This document shows, piece by piece, positions 1-7,358 of a DNA stretch of 39,594 bases. The notes under the pieces are model-generated. The model ran no database searches and was not told where the DNA came from. It was given only the letters and a program-made list of their open reading frames with translations. This stretch comes from JBHIKY01 sp042139015 (GTDB lineage: Bacteria; Bacillota; Bacilli; Bacillales; Marinococcaceae), in the NCBI RefSeq assembly GCF_042139015.1, contig NZ_JBHIKY010000030.1, positions 1-39,594 on the forward strand. Direction: 5' to 3'. A program made the position numbers and the translations under genes. Positions within the stretch are counted from its first letter, which is position 1, and each line of letters starts with the position of its first letter.

Positions 1-105
1 CCCGTCGTCACTCCGAAGAGATCCGACGGCTTCCCGCGCTCGACTTGCATGTATTAGGCACGCCGCCAGCGTTCGTCCTGAGCCAGGATCAAACTCTCCA
101 ATAAA
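1..105 (-). rRNA. rrs: 16S rRNA, 5' end only (gene runs off the left edge)
   Basis: Read on the minus strand, the first ~105 bases are the conserved 16S start: the GAGTTTGATCCTGGCTCAG universal primer site, then the GACGAACGCTGGCGGCGTGC block and the variable V1 stem. The mature 5' end is placed near 105 by analogy with the B. subtilis TTTATCGG start (here TTTATTGG). Only the first ~105 of about 1550 nt are present. Confidence 0.97.
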
Positions 106-235
106 TAGTAGAGTACTGACTCTTCTTACTTTGTCCATCTGAATTAGATGGGGGATGTTACTTTAATTAAACGCTTGACTTTCATTCAATTTTCAAAGGA
201 CACTGTGTGTCACTCTTTTTGAAGCGACAAGATAT

Positions 236-264
236 ATCGTATCATCTCGGCCAAATAGAGTCAA
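236..264 (-). promoter_or_regulatory. rRNA operon promoter (sigma-A), between tRNA-Ile and 16S
   Basis: On the minus strand TTGACT is followed by exactly 17 nt and then TACGAT, close to the sigma-A consensus. It lies about 22 nt downstream of tRNA-Ile and about 130 nt upstream of 16S. The leader that follows contains CTTTGAAAATTGAA, as in Bacillus rRNA leaders. The 16S gene can therefore be transcribed independently of the upstream tRNA genes. Confidence 0.8.
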
Positions 265-286
265 CCACTTTATTTAAAATATTTTT

Positions 287-363
<77 letters not shown>

Positions 364-439
364 CAATCACATAAAACCGTTAATAAGCAAAAAAAATAAC
401 TTACTGCAATTGCTATTCAGTTAATGGTTTTATATAAAA

Positions 440-513
440 TGGAGCGGGTGATGGGAATCGAACCCACGACATCAGCTTGGAAGGCTGAGGTTTTACCACT
501 AAACTACACCCGC
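440..513 (-). tRNA. tRNA-Gly (UCC)
   Basis: A 74-nt cloverleaf with acceptor GCGGGTG/CACCCGC, T-arm GGGTTCGATTCCC, encoded CCA and anticodon TCC. Confidence 0.97.
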
Positions 514-524
514 ATATTTAAAAC

Positions 525-601
525 TGGTCGGGAAGACAGGATTCGAACCTGCGACCCCTTGGTCCCAAACCAAGTGCTCTACCAAGCTGAGCTACTTCCC
601 G
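525..601 (-). tRNA. tRNA-Pro (UGG)
   Basis: A 77-nt cloverleaf with acceptor CGGGAAG/CTTCCCG, encoded CCA and anticodon TGG. A 75-bp repeat lies immediately 5' of it on the transcribed strand. Confidence 0.97.
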
Positions 602-604
602 GTC

Positions 605-679
605 TTTGTAAGAATAAGCTGCGAATCTCTTCGTCATCTTCGTTCATTCTGTCAGGTCACGTACTGAAGTACGCTCCTT
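605..679 (-). repeat. 75-bp tRNA-cluster repeat, copy 1
   Basis: Identical over 75 bp to 1200-1274 and clearly related to 1331-1393. On the transcribed strand it starts AAGGAGCGTACTTCAGTACG, so it contains the palindrome GTACTTCAGTAC, and it ends 3 nt before tRNA-Pro. No coding function is apparent. It would be removed during tRNA 5' processing. Confidence 0.9.
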
Positions 680-732
680 TATTAAATACTGATTGGTAAA
701 GCATTGTATATCGATTAAAATTAAAAATTAAA

Positions 733-809
<77 letters not shown>

Positions 810-817
810 ATATCTAT

Positions 818-906
<89 letters not shown>

Positions 907-922
907 AAAACTGTATTTAATA

Positions 923-1008
923 TGGTGCGGGTGAGAGGACTTGAACCTCCACGTCACAAGGACACTAGATCCTAAATCTAGCGCGTCTGCCAATTCCGCC
1001 ACACCCGC
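923..1008 (-). tRNA. tRNA-Leu (UAG)
   Basis: An 86-nt class II tRNA with a long variable arm, acceptor GCGGGTG/CACCCGC, encoded CCA and anticodon TAG in loop TTTAGGA. Its D-arm is nearly the same as in the neighbouring tRNA-Leu. Confidence 0.96.
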
Positions 1009-1014
1009 ATTAGG

Positions 1015-1089
1015 TGGCTGGGCTAGCTGGATTCGAACCAGCGCATGACGGAGTCAAAGTCCGATGCCTTACCGCTTGGCTATAGCCCA
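1015..1089 (-). tRNA. tRNA-Gln (UUG)
   Basis: A 75-nt cloverleaf with acceptor TGGGCTA/TAGCCCA, encoded CCA and anticodon TTG in loop CTTTGAC. Confidence 0.97.
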
Positions 1090-1121
1090 ATGATACATTA
1101 ATATTTAAGTTATTTATATAG

Positions 1122-1197
1122 TGGCGGGCCTGACGGGAATCGAACCCGCGATCTCCTGCGTGACAGGCAGGCATGTTAACCGCTACACCACAGGCCC
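1122..1197 (-). tRNA. tRNA-Asp (GUC)
   Basis: A 76-nt cloverleaf with acceptor GGGCCTG/CAGGCCC, encoded CCA and anticodon GTC in loop CTGTCAC. A second 75-bp repeat copy ends 2 nt before its 5' end on the transcribed strand. Confidence 0.97.
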
Positions 1198-1199
1198 AC

Positions 1200-1274
1200 T
1201 TTGTAAGAATAAGCTGCGAATCTCTTCGTCATCTTCGTTCATTCTGTCAGGTCACGTACTGAAGTACGCTCCTT
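1200..1274 (-). repeat. 75-bp tRNA-cluster repeat, copy 2
   Basis: Base-for-base identical to 605-679. It lies directly upstream of tRNA-Asp on the transcribed strand, as copy 1 lies upstream of tRNA-Pro. Confidence 0.9.
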
Positions 1275-1330
1275 CCTTCTCTCTCTTGGTTCCTCGACCT
1301 TCTTGCTTCTTCTTCCATAGGTCATGTTGT

Positions 1331-1393
1331 GCTGCGAATCTCTTCGTCATCTTCGTTCGTTCAGTCAGGTCACGTACTGGTAGTACGCTCCTT
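1331..1393 (-). repeat. tRNA-cluster repeat, copy 3 (diverged)
   Basis: Shares about 63 bp with copies 1 and 2, with a few substitutions and a one-base insertion in the palindrome loop. It lies in the spacer between tRNA-Val and tRNA-Asp. The intervening 1275-1330 stretch is pyrimidine-rich and not repeated elsewhere in the window. Confidence 0.85.
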
Positions 1394-1438
1394 CAATTCT
1401 TTCAAGACAATACTATGATTCTTCTATTAAAAAGTGAA

Positions 1439-1514
1439 TGGTGGAGGATGACAGGATCGAACTGCCGACCCCCTGCTTGTAAGGCAGGTGCTCTCCCAGC
1501 TGAGCTAATCCTCC
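1439..1514 (-). tRNA. tRNA-Val (UAC)
   Basis: A 76-nt cloverleaf with acceptor GGAGGAT/ATCCTCC, encoded CCA and anticodon TAC in loop CTTACAA. The T stem contains one G-U pair. Confidence 0.96.
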
Positions 1515-1556
1515 GTCATAAAAGCATGTCCAGCTTAATGCACTGGATACATTAGT

Positions 1557-1631
1557 TGGTGACCCGTACGGGATTCGAACCCGTGTTACCGCCGTGAAAG
1601 GGCGGTGTCTTAACCACTTGACCAACGGGCC
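1557..1631 (-). tRNA. tRNA-Glu (UUC)
   Basis: A 75-nt cloverleaf with acceptor GGCCCGT paired to ACGGGTC through one G-U, encoded CCA and anticodon TTC in loop CTTTCAC. Confidence 0.97.
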
Positions 1632-1644
1632 TTTATATATGCAA

Positions 1645-1735
1645 TGGCGGAGAAGGAGGGATTTGAACCCTCGCGCCGCTTACACGACCTACTCCCTTAG
1701 CAGGGGAGCCCCTTCAGCCACTTGGGTACTTCTCC
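1645..1735 (-). tRNA. tRNA-Ser (GCU)
   Basis: A 91-nt class II tRNA with a long variable arm, acceptor GGAGAAG/CTTCTCC, encoded CCA and anticodon GCT in loop CTGCTAA. Confidence 0.97.
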
Positions 1736-1738
1736 ATA

Positions 1739-1813
1739 TGGCTCCACAGGCAGGATTCGAACCTGCGACCGATCGGTTAACAGCCGATAGCTCTACCACT
1801 GAGCTACTGTGGA
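1739..1813 (-). tRNA. tRNA-Asn (GUU), first tRNA of the cluster
   Basis: A 75-nt cloverleaf with acceptor TCCACAG/CTGTGGA, encoded CCA and anticodon GTT in loop CTGTTAA. It is the promoter-proximal gene; transcribed order is Asn-Ser-Glu-Val-Asp-Gln-Leu-Leu-Arg-Pro-Gly-Ile. Confidence 0.97.
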
Positions 1814-1856
1814 ATTTTATAGTAATTTGAACGCATTTGTTTCAGCGGCATATTTT

Positions 1857-1885
1857 AGTGTAAATGATCGGTTATGTAATGTCAA
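1857..1885 (-). promoter_or_regulatory. Sigma-A promoter of the tRNA cluster
   Basis: A perfect TTGACA on the minus strand is followed by 17 nt and TACACT (4 of 6 matches to TATAAT). The expected start lies about 35-40 nt before tRNA-Asn. No other promoter-like pair was found before the tRNA genes. Confidence 0.7.
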
Positions 1886-1986
1886 TGTGTTTTTCACTGC
1901 TGTGATGATTAATTCGTTTTTGATGTGTTCTGTCTTAAGCGACTTTTATAATGTACCACAGCTGTTAATTTGAGGTCAAGATGGTT

Positions 1987-2436
1987 TTAGCATTTTTTTA
2001 TTTTTCCATTACATTTTCCGCATACATATCTGGTTGTGTCCATTTTTCGGTAGCGGGTGTAGTGTAAACCGCATGAAGTACATTTGTAGGAATGAACGGT
2101 TCTCTTCCTATTTTTATGGCCGGGAATATATTTACAGTGTCTGGCCCCGCCCACTTTTTTAAGAAGCATCTTAAAATCGTGATCTATGTGCTTATAGCCC
2201 CGTCCTTCCATGTGCAGGTGATAATGACAAAGCTCATGCTTCAAAATTGAGATTAATTCTTTTTCGCCAAACAGCTCGTAATGCTTTGGATTAATTTCGA
2301 TATCGTGGCTGTACAGCATATAACGGCCGCCGGTGGTGCGCAGTCTTTTGTTAAAACGTGCCTGGTGCTTGAATTCTTTATTAAAATAGGAAGAAGACAA
2401 ATCCTCTGTTAGCTTCTGCAGGTTCTCGTCCTTCAT
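1987..2436 (-). CDS. SprT-like zinc protein (YdcK type)
   Basis: This 149-residue protein has the SprT-like layout: a gluzincin-type HELCHYH motif (His67, Glu68, His71) in the core and a C-terminal zinc ribbon with Cys119-x2-Cys122 and Cys139-x2-Cys142. The length and the RLRTTGGRYML block agree with Bacillus YdcK as I remember it. The reading frame stays open upstream for 85 more codons. I chose the ATG at 2436 because it gives the family length and has AAGAGG 8 nt upstream; a second GGAGGA abuts the ATG too closely to be used. It is divergent from cmpA, as in B. subtilis. SprT domains elsewhere act as metalloproteases, but the function of the short bacterial form is not established. Confidence 0.9.
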   Translation of the reverse strand: MKDENLQKLTEDLSSSYFNKEFKHQARFNKRLRTTGGRYMLYSHDIEINPKHYELFGEKELISILKHELCHYHLHMEGRGYKHIDHDFKMLLKKVGGARHCKYIPGHKNRKRTVHSYKCTSCGLHYTRYRKMDTTRYVCGKCNGKIKKC

Positions 2437-2541
2437 TCCTCCAACCTCTTTTCCAGTAAACTCTGACAAACAGTTTATCATATGATGGTTGTATACACAC
2501 TCTTTCTGGCAGAACAAAAATTGCATAAAGGGGGAATGTCT

Positions 2542-2664
2542 ATGCCTGGCTGGTTTCAACGGCAGCTTGAAAAAGCATTTCATGAGAAAAACCGGCAGGA
2601 GATTAAGGTGTTGAATCAATGCTGGTTTGATTTCTATTTTAAACAAAAAAAGGCCGAGCGCTAA
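2542..2664 (+). CDS. cmpA: Cortex morphogenetic protein CmpA
   Basis: This 40-residue basic protein begins MPGWFQRQLEKAF and contains IKVLNQCWF. Both blocks align with B. subtilis CmpA (37 residues), a sporulation factor that works with ClpXP to degrade the coat protein SpoIVA in sporangia with defective envelopes, a quality-control step before cortex assembly. The frame is open upstream with several ATGs, but AAGGGGG lies 7 nt before the ATG at 2542, which also gives the family start. The gene sits divergently beside the SprT-like gene and convergently to tex. In B. subtilis the gene is made in the mother cell; I found no convincing sigma-E promoter here. It indicates that the organism forms endospores. 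Confidence 0.9.
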   Translation: MPGWFQRQLEKAFHEKNRQEIKVLNQCWFDFYFKQKKAER

Positions 2665-2687
2665 ATTGTGCTTGCAGCCGGCCTTTT
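2645..2687. terminator. Bidirectional terminator between cmpA and tex
   Basis: Arms AAAAGGCCG and CGGCCTTTT flank a ~20-nt loop. A-runs and T-runs on both sides allow it to end both cmpA (plus) and tex (minus). It overlaps the last codons of cmpA. Confidence 0.75.
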
Positions 2688-2700
2688 CCATCTAATATTA

Positions 2701-4875
2701 TTAACTTGTTTGTTTTTCAGGCTGTATCCTGGTTAATGAGATACGGCCTTTTTGGGTGTCTACATTCTCCACCCACACCGTCACAATATCCCCGACTGCT
2801 ACTTCCTCCATCGGATGTTTGATAAAGCGGTCAGCCAGCTTCGAAATATGGACAAGGCCATCCTGCTTGACTCCGATGTCGACAAAGGCACCAAAGTCCA
2901 CAACATTTCGCACGGTTCCTTCCAGTTCCATCCCTGGTGCCAGATCCTCCATCTGCATGATACCTTTCTTCAGTACTGGCTTTGGAAGCTCGTCACGCGG
3001 ATCTCTGTTCGGTCTCTTCAGGTCTTCAATAATATCCTTTAATGTCGGTTCGCCCGTTTCCAGCTGTTCCGCCATGTCTTTCATGTTCACCTTATCAAGC
3101 TTATCCCGGAGTACAGCACTGCCGGTATCGTCCCCATCCGCTTCAAGTAATTTGAGCAGCTTCTTGGCAATGTTATAGCTTTCCGGGTGAATCGCCGTAC
3201 CATCAAGCGGTTCTCTTCCACCGGTAATCCGCAGGAACCCTGCTGCCTGTTCATATGTTTTCGCACCAAGGCGCGGAATCTTCTTTAACTCTGTACGTTT
3301 TTTAAATCCTCCGCTTTCATCTCTTGCCTTAATGATATTATTGGCTACAGATTTTGAAAGGCCTGCCACATATTGCAGCAGACTTGACGAGGCACTGTTC
3401 ACATTCACGCCAACCTGGTTTACCGCTGTTTCCACGACAAACGTTAGGGAATCGTTCAGCTTCGTCTGGGAAACGTCGTGCTGGTACTGACCGACACCGA
3501 CTGATTTGGGATCAATTTTCACAAGTTCTGCAAGGGGATCCTGCAATCTACGTGCGATGGATACAGCACTTCTTTCCTCGACTTGCAAATCTGGAAACTC
3601 TTCTCTCGCTAAACCTGAGGCAGAATAAACACTCGCTCCCGCTTCATTAATGATGAGGTACGCGATATCGCCGCCAAGCTCAGGGATCATATCCGCAATA
3701 AATTCTTCAGTTTCTCTCGAAGCAGTACCGTTACCTACTACAATGAGCTCCACGCTATGGTTATCAACCATCTCTTTTATTTTTGTTTTTGATTTATTCA
3801 CTTCATTTCTAGGCGGGACTGGGTAAATAACACCAGTCTCCAGAAGCTTTCCCGTTTCATTTATGACAGCCAGCTTGCAGCCGGTGCGGTAAGCCGGATC
3901 CATGCCAAGGACAACCTTTCCCTTTACCGGTGGCTGCAGCAGCAGATTCTTCAAATTTTCGGAAAAAATATGAATCGCCTGCTCTTCTGCTTTTTCAGTC
4001 ATCTCTTTTCGGATTTCCCGCTCAATAGCTGGTGCGATTAAACGTTTATAAGCATCTTCATAAGCTGCAGTTATTGCACTGACGGAAGGAGAACCAAATC
4101 GTTTAATGATATGTTTTTCTAAGTAATTGAACACGGGTCCTTCTGAAATACGAAGGGAAACCTTTAATACGTCTTCTTTTTCTCCGCGGTTCATAGCAAG
4201 CACACGGTGTGCAGGAACCTTCCGGACGGGCTCTTCATACTCGTAATACATTTCATAGACACCCTGTTCATCGTTCTCCTTCTTTTTTTCAGAGGAAACG
4301 ATATATGCGTTTTTCATCGTATGGGTACGAAGATGCGCCCGAATTTCAGGGTCGTCTGAAATCCATTCTGCCATTATGTCCGATGCTCCATTCAACGCAT
4401 CTTCGACGGAAGTGACTTCATTTTCTTCTGATATAAACTCCTCGCCTTTCTCCTGAAGACTTCCTTCACGCGGCTGAGAAAATATCCATTCTGCCAGCGG
4501 CTCAAGACCCTTTTCTTTTGCGACTGTTGCCCTTGTGCGGCGCTTTTGTTTATAGGGACGGTAAAGATCTTCTACTTTCTGCAGTTTGTCTGCTGCTTCA
4601 ATTTCCTTTTGCAGGTCCTCTGTGAGCTTATTTTGTTCATTAATAAGCCGGAGTACTTCCTGTTTTCTTTCATTTAACTGTTGTCCATATTTCCAGGCAT
4701 CCTGAACATCACGAATTTGAATTTCGTCTGCAGACCCTGTCTGTTCCTTCCGGTAGCGGGCAATAAAAGGGACAGTGTTGCCTTCCTCGAGTAAATCGAT
4801 TATATTTTCTACCCACTTCTGTTTCATGGATAATTGAGTTGTGATGTGTTTTACGAGTGTTTCTTTTTCTTGCAT
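2701..4875 (-). CDS. tex: Tex family S1 RNA-binding protein (YdcI)
   Basis: This 724-residue protein has the full Tex architecture. The helical N-terminal region (about 1-190) includes IARYRKEQTG at residues 38-47. A YqgF/RNase H-like domain starts near VVLGMDPAYRTG (321-332), tandem helix-hairpin-helix segments lie near 495-560, and a C-terminal S1 domain near 645-715 has the DFGAFVDIG signature. Tex proteins bind nucleic acid and affect transcription and expression of toxin or stress genes in several bacteria; the molecular role in Bacillus is not settled. The ATG at 4875 has AGGAGG 6 nt upstream, whereas the longer open frame up to 4959 has no ribosome binding site. The gene follows rsbX after a terminator, so it probably has its own promoter; a TATAGT hexamer is present upstream but no convincing -35. 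Confidence 0.95.
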   Translation of the reverse strand: MQEKETLVKHITTQLSMKQKWVENIIDLLEEGNTVPFIARYRKEQTGSADEIQIRDVQDAWKYGQQLNERKQEVLRLINEQNKLTEDLQKEIEAADKLQKVEDLYRPYKQKRRTRATVAKEKGLEPLAEWIFSQPREGSLQEKGEEFISEENEVTSVEDALNGASDIMAEWISDDPEIRAHLRTHTMKNAYIVSSEKKKENDEQGVYEMYYEYEEPVRKVPAHRVLAMNRGEKEDVLKVSLRISEGPVFNYLEKHIIKRFGSPSVSAITAAYEDAYKRLIAPAIEREIRKEMTEKAEEQAIHIFSENLKNLLLQPPVKGKVVLGMDPAYRTGCKLAVINETGKLLETGVIYPVPPRNEVNKSKTKIKEMVDNHSVELIVVGNGTASRETEEFIADMIPELGGDIAYLIINEAGASVYSASGLAREEFPDLQVEERSAVSIARRLQDPLAELVKIDPKSVGVGQYQHDVSQTKLNDSLTFVVETAVNQVGVNVNSASSSLLQYVAGLSKSVANNIIKARDESGGFKKRTELKKIPRLGAKTYEQAAGFLRITGGREPLDGTAIHPESYNIAKKLLKLLEADGDDTGSAVLRDKLDKVNMKDMAEQLETGEPTLKDIIEDLKRPNRDPRDELPKPVLKKGIMQMEDLAPGMELEGTVRNVVDFGAFVDIGVKQDGLVHISKLADRFIKHPMEEVAVGDIVTVWVENVDTQKGRISLTRIQPEKQTS

Positions 4876-4967
4876 GGTTAGCCTCCTGCCAGTAGACAAT
4901 TTACAATTGATTCTTATACTATAACATGAAATTATCCTGATTCTCCTGTGCCGCAGCAAATTCTCAA

Positions 4968-4997
4968 ATAAAAAAAGAGCCTCTCTACCAAGGCTCT
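4968..4997 (-). terminator. Terminator of the rsb-sigB operon
   Basis: On the minus strand AGAGCCT and AGGCTCT form a 7-bp stem followed by eight T residues. The stem begins at the rsbX stop codon. Confidence 0.85.
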
Positions 4998-5599
4998 CAG
5001 GAAATGCGACCGATTAAAATGGTAATATCATCATTATTCATGCCTGCCTTATCGGCAAGCTGGTGAATAGCTTCTTCAGGAGTTGGAGCTTTCAAAATAG
5101 ATTGTTTCTCCGCATTAGAGAAAGACACACCGTCTGAATGAAGGATAAACGTCATTTCTTCACGAAAAGGAAAGCTTTCCAGTCGGTATTGAAATTTTCG
5201 TCCGGATAAATAACCCGGTGCTGGAATCGGCCGGAAAAACTTACTTTTGTCCGTGAAAAAATAGGAAGAAATGTTGCCTATGTTTCCATACACAACTTCC
5301 TTTGTCTTATAATTCACTTTCATAACAGTAAGAACCACACCGCGCTCCATCATTAACGCTTTGTTACACTTTTCAAGAATAAACGGGACATTTTCGTGGT
5401 GATAAGCTGCTGCTGCATCCATTGCTTTCTGGGAAGACTGATGCGCGGCCTCACCGCTTCCAAGTCCATCCGCCAAAGCACATAGAAAATAATCATCCGT
5501 TTCAAGAGTCATATAGGAATCACCACAGTGGTGATTGCCATCCTTCTCCTGCTGGAATGCGGCGATATCAACTTTTGAATGTGTTTTGTTTTTTATCAT
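4997..5599 (-). CDS. rsbX: Phosphoserine phosphatase RsbX (stressosome reset)
   Basis: This 200-residue PP2C-type phosphatase contains the metal-binding signature ALADGLGSG (about residues 41-49) and a C-terminal NNDDITILIG block with the second acidic pair. In B. subtilis RsbX removes phosphate from RsbS and RsbR, returning the stressosome to its inactive state and limiting sigma-B activity. It is the last gene of the operon: the ATG lies 1 nt after the sigB stop codon, and GGAGTG lies 8 nt upstream. A terminator starts at its stop codon. Length and motifs fit RsbX rather than RsbU, because the N-terminal RsbT-binding domain is absent. Confidence 0.95.
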   Translation of the reverse strand: MIKNKTHSKVDIAAFQQEKDGNHHCGDSYMTLETDDYFLCALADGLGSGEAAHQSSQKAMDAAAAYHHENVPFILEKCNKALMMERGVVLTVMKVNYKTKEVVYGNIGNISSYFFTDKSKFFRPIPAPGYLSGRKFQYRLESFPFREEMTFILHSDGVSFSNAEKQSILKAPTPEEAIHQLADKAGMNNDDITILIGRIS

Positions 5600-5600
5600 T

Positions 5601-6404
5601 TTAGAGACACTCCGATGGCTCCACTCGAATGGATTCTCTTAGTTTTTGTAATGCCCTGCGCTGCAATCTTGAAACATGCATTTGCGATATGCCGAGCTGT
5701 TCCCCTGTTTCCTTCTGACTCAGGTTTTCGAAGTATGTACACTTCAAAATTTCTTTTTCCCTCTGGGTCAGAACGGCGAATGCTTTTTCCAGCAGAAGCT
5801 GCTGGTCCGTTTGTTCATATCCTTCATCGCGAGCCCCTACAAGATCGAGCAGGGTAACCGCACTGCCTTCCTGATCCGCTTCAATTGAACGGTCTACTGA
5901 GAGCGCTTGATAACTTTTACCCATTTCCATTGTCTCTAAAACTTCTTCTTGGCTGACCTCTAAATATTCTGCAATTTCTTCCACCTGAGGAGAGCGCTGA
6001 AGCTCATTTGTAAGGTCTTCGACTGCTTTTTTTATACGCGGACCAAGTTCTTTTATACGCCTCGGCACATGAACACTCCATGTTTTGTCACGTATAAAAC
6101 GTTTGATCTCTCCTACAATGGTTGGAACAGCAAATGATTCAAAGCTGCGGTTAAAGGAATCATCAAACCTCCGCAGAGCAGCAAGCAGTCCGATCATTCC
6201 CACCTGATAAAGATCATCATCATGATCCTGGCCGCGCGAGAATTTCCTTGCCAGTGACTGCACAAGGGAGTCATAATGCTTTACAAGCTTTGTCTGGATT
6301 TCTTCTGTCGGATCTTCCTGAAACTCCCGTATCCAGTCATAAACAGGCGTATCCTGGTTATTGCTGTTCTTGCGTGTCTGCTGCTGTTTGGATTCCATTG
6401 ACAT
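5601..6404 (-). CDS. sigB: General stress sigma factor SigB
   Basis: This 267-residue sigma-70 family protein contains region 2 (DLYQVGMIGLLAALRRFD), region 3 (RIKELGPRIKKAVEDL) and region 4 with the recognition helix GISQMHVSRLQRRALQKL. Long blocks such as FIRDKTWSVHVPRRIKELG match SigB of other bacilli. It directs RNA polymerase to general-stress promoters (GTTTAA, 13-15 nt, GGGTAT). The N-terminus overlaps the end of rsbW. In-frame ATGs occur at 6419, 6404 and 6398; GGTGGAG lies 4-10 nt before the last two, so 6404 or 6398 is favoured. Held inactive by RsbW and released by dephosphorylated RsbV, its gene is also transcribed from the sigma-B promoter at 7332-7358. Confidence 0.96.
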   Translation of the reverse strand: MSMESKQQQTRKNSNNQDTPVYDWIREFQEDPTEEIQTKLVKHYDSLVQSLARKFSRGQDHDDDLYQVGMIGLLAALRRFDDSFNRSFESFAVPTIVGEIKRFIRDKTWSVHVPRRIKELGPRIKKAVEDLTNELQRSPQVEEIAEYLEVSQEEVLETMEMGKSYQALSVDRSIEADQEGSAVTLLDLVGARDEGYEQTDQQLLLEKAFAVLTQREKEILKCTYFENLSQKETGEQLGISQMHVSRLQRRALQKLRESIRVEPSECL

Positions 6405-6849
6405 CCTGCTCCACCCCATCTCTATGAAGGAACTTCGTCATTACGATTACAACACCAGCTTCCCCGCTGATTTCAACTTTATCCATGAGGGTGTCAATCA
6501 AAAAAAGACCGAGTCCGCCTTCCTGAAGATCACTGACAGGCTTCTTGCTGTCCACCGGCCCCAGGTTTTCCCTTGCCCCTTCGAGATCAAAACTCTGGCC
6601 GCGGTCAGAAACCATAATTTCCATTCTATCTTCATGCACACTGCAGGCAAGCCTCATAAATCCGCCTTTATCATAGGCGTGTTCGACAACATTAGTACAT
6701 GCTTCGGCAACGGCAATTTTCATGTCTTCAATATCATCATACGAGTAGCCGACGCGATTCGCAATGCCTGAAACTGTAAGGCGCACCACACCTACATATT
6801 CCGGCTTAGCCGGAACTTTCATTTCAAACAAATCTGCACCTTCCATCAT
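6358..6849 (-). CDS. rsbW: Anti-sigma-B factor and serine kinase RsbW
   Basis: A GHKL-fold serine kinase of 163 residues with the N box (VAEACTNVVEHAY) and the GGLGLFLI lid motif. RsbW binds SigB and keeps it from polymerase; in unstressed cells it also phosphorylates RsbV with ATP. The ATG at 6849 overlaps the rsbV stop codon (TGATG); a second ATG at 6846 is equally possible, and AGGAGG lies 7 or 10 nt upstream. The 3' end overlaps sigB by about 47 nt, which implies translational coupling of the antagonist pair. PEYVGVVRLTVSG near the N-terminus matches Bacillus RsbW as remembered. Confidence 0.96.
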   Translation of the reverse strand: MMEGADLFEMKVPAKPEYVGVVRLTVSGIANRVGYSYDDIEDMKIAVAEACTNVVEHAYDKGGFMRLACSVHEDRMEIMVSDRGQSFDLEGARENLGPVDSKKPVSDLQEGGLGLFLIDTLMDKVEISGEAGVVIVMTKFLHRDGVEQDVNGIQTAADTQEQQ

Positions 6850-7181
6850 CAGCGGGCCTCCTCTCTGTCGTTTCCATCAATATCAATGACCTCATCGAGT
6901 CCGGTAATAGAGAATAACCTCATCACCCTATCATTCAAGCCGGTAAGCTTCAGTGAACTGTCGTGGGCATGGGAGGACTTAAGTGCTCCTATAAAAATTC
7001 CCAGGCCAGTACTGTCGATGTAGTCAACTTCGGTTAAATCGACGGAAACCTGATTTCCTTCTTTTTCCGTCAAAGGAATCAGAGCCTCTCTAAGCTGTGG
7101 AGCTGTGTAGGCATCAATCTCCCCCCCGACATGGAGAACCGCCAAACCGTCTTTCTCTTCCGTGCGAATATCAAGATTCAT
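6849..7181 (-). CDS. rsbV: Anti-anti-sigma factor RsbV
   Basis: This 110-residue STAS-domain protein carries the phosphorylation site YIDSTGLG, with Ser57 equivalent to Ser56 of B. subtilis RsbV. Unphosphorylated RsbV binds RsbW and frees SigB; RsbW inactivates it by phosphorylation and RsbU reactivates it. TAGGAGGAAGC lies just upstream of the ATG. It is the first gene behind the internal sigma-B promoter, so rsbV-rsbW-sigB-rsbX can be induced as a unit by SigB itself. The 170-bp gap from rsbU holds that promoter and a hairpin. Confidence 0.96.
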   Translation of the reverse strand: MNLDIRTEEKDGLAVLHVGGEIDAYTAPQLREALIPLTEKEGNQVSVDLTEVDYIDSTGLGIFIGALKSSHAHDSSLKLTGLNDRVMRLFSITGLDEVIDIDGNDREEAR

Positions 7182-7291
7182 AATTGCTTCCTCCTAAAAC
7201 CGTTCCGCCTCAGCGGGGACTTGTAATGAATTAATCTTTCAAAAATACCTTGAACGAATGACGCACAAAATATGTATAAATAATTTCTAAA

Positions 7292-7320
7292 GATAAAAAG
7301 AAGGACGGCCCTTGGCCGTA
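7292..7320 (-). terminator. Intrinsic terminator or attenuator between rsbU and rsbV
   Basis: ACGGCC and GGCCGT form a stem with a 3-nt loop on the minus strand, followed by CCTTCTTTTTATC. It lies immediately downstream of the sigma-B promoter and could trim read-through from rsbR-S-T-U. Confidence 0.6.
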
Positions 7321-7331
7321 CTTAAAAGTTT

Positions 7332-7358
7332 ATTCCCCATGTTTATATAAGTTTAAAC
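7332..7358 (-). promoter_or_regulatory. Internal sigma-B promoter for rsbV-rsbW-sigB-rsbX
   Basis: GTTTAA, 15 nt, then GGGAAT matches the sigma-B consensus (GTTTAA, 13-15 nt, GGGTAT). The -35 element contains the rsbU stop codon. B. subtilis has its autoregulatory sigma-B promoter at the same place, so this is conserved positive feedback. Confidence 0.85.

Noticed and set aside
2460..2541. Sigma-E promoter before cmpA (TCATATG plus ATACACAC)
   Set aside because: The two elements are only about 7 nt apart, not the 13-15 nt required.
2752..4415. Plus-strand frames opposite tex
   Set aside because: Shadows of the tex coding sequence, without ribosome binding sites and with unlikely composition.
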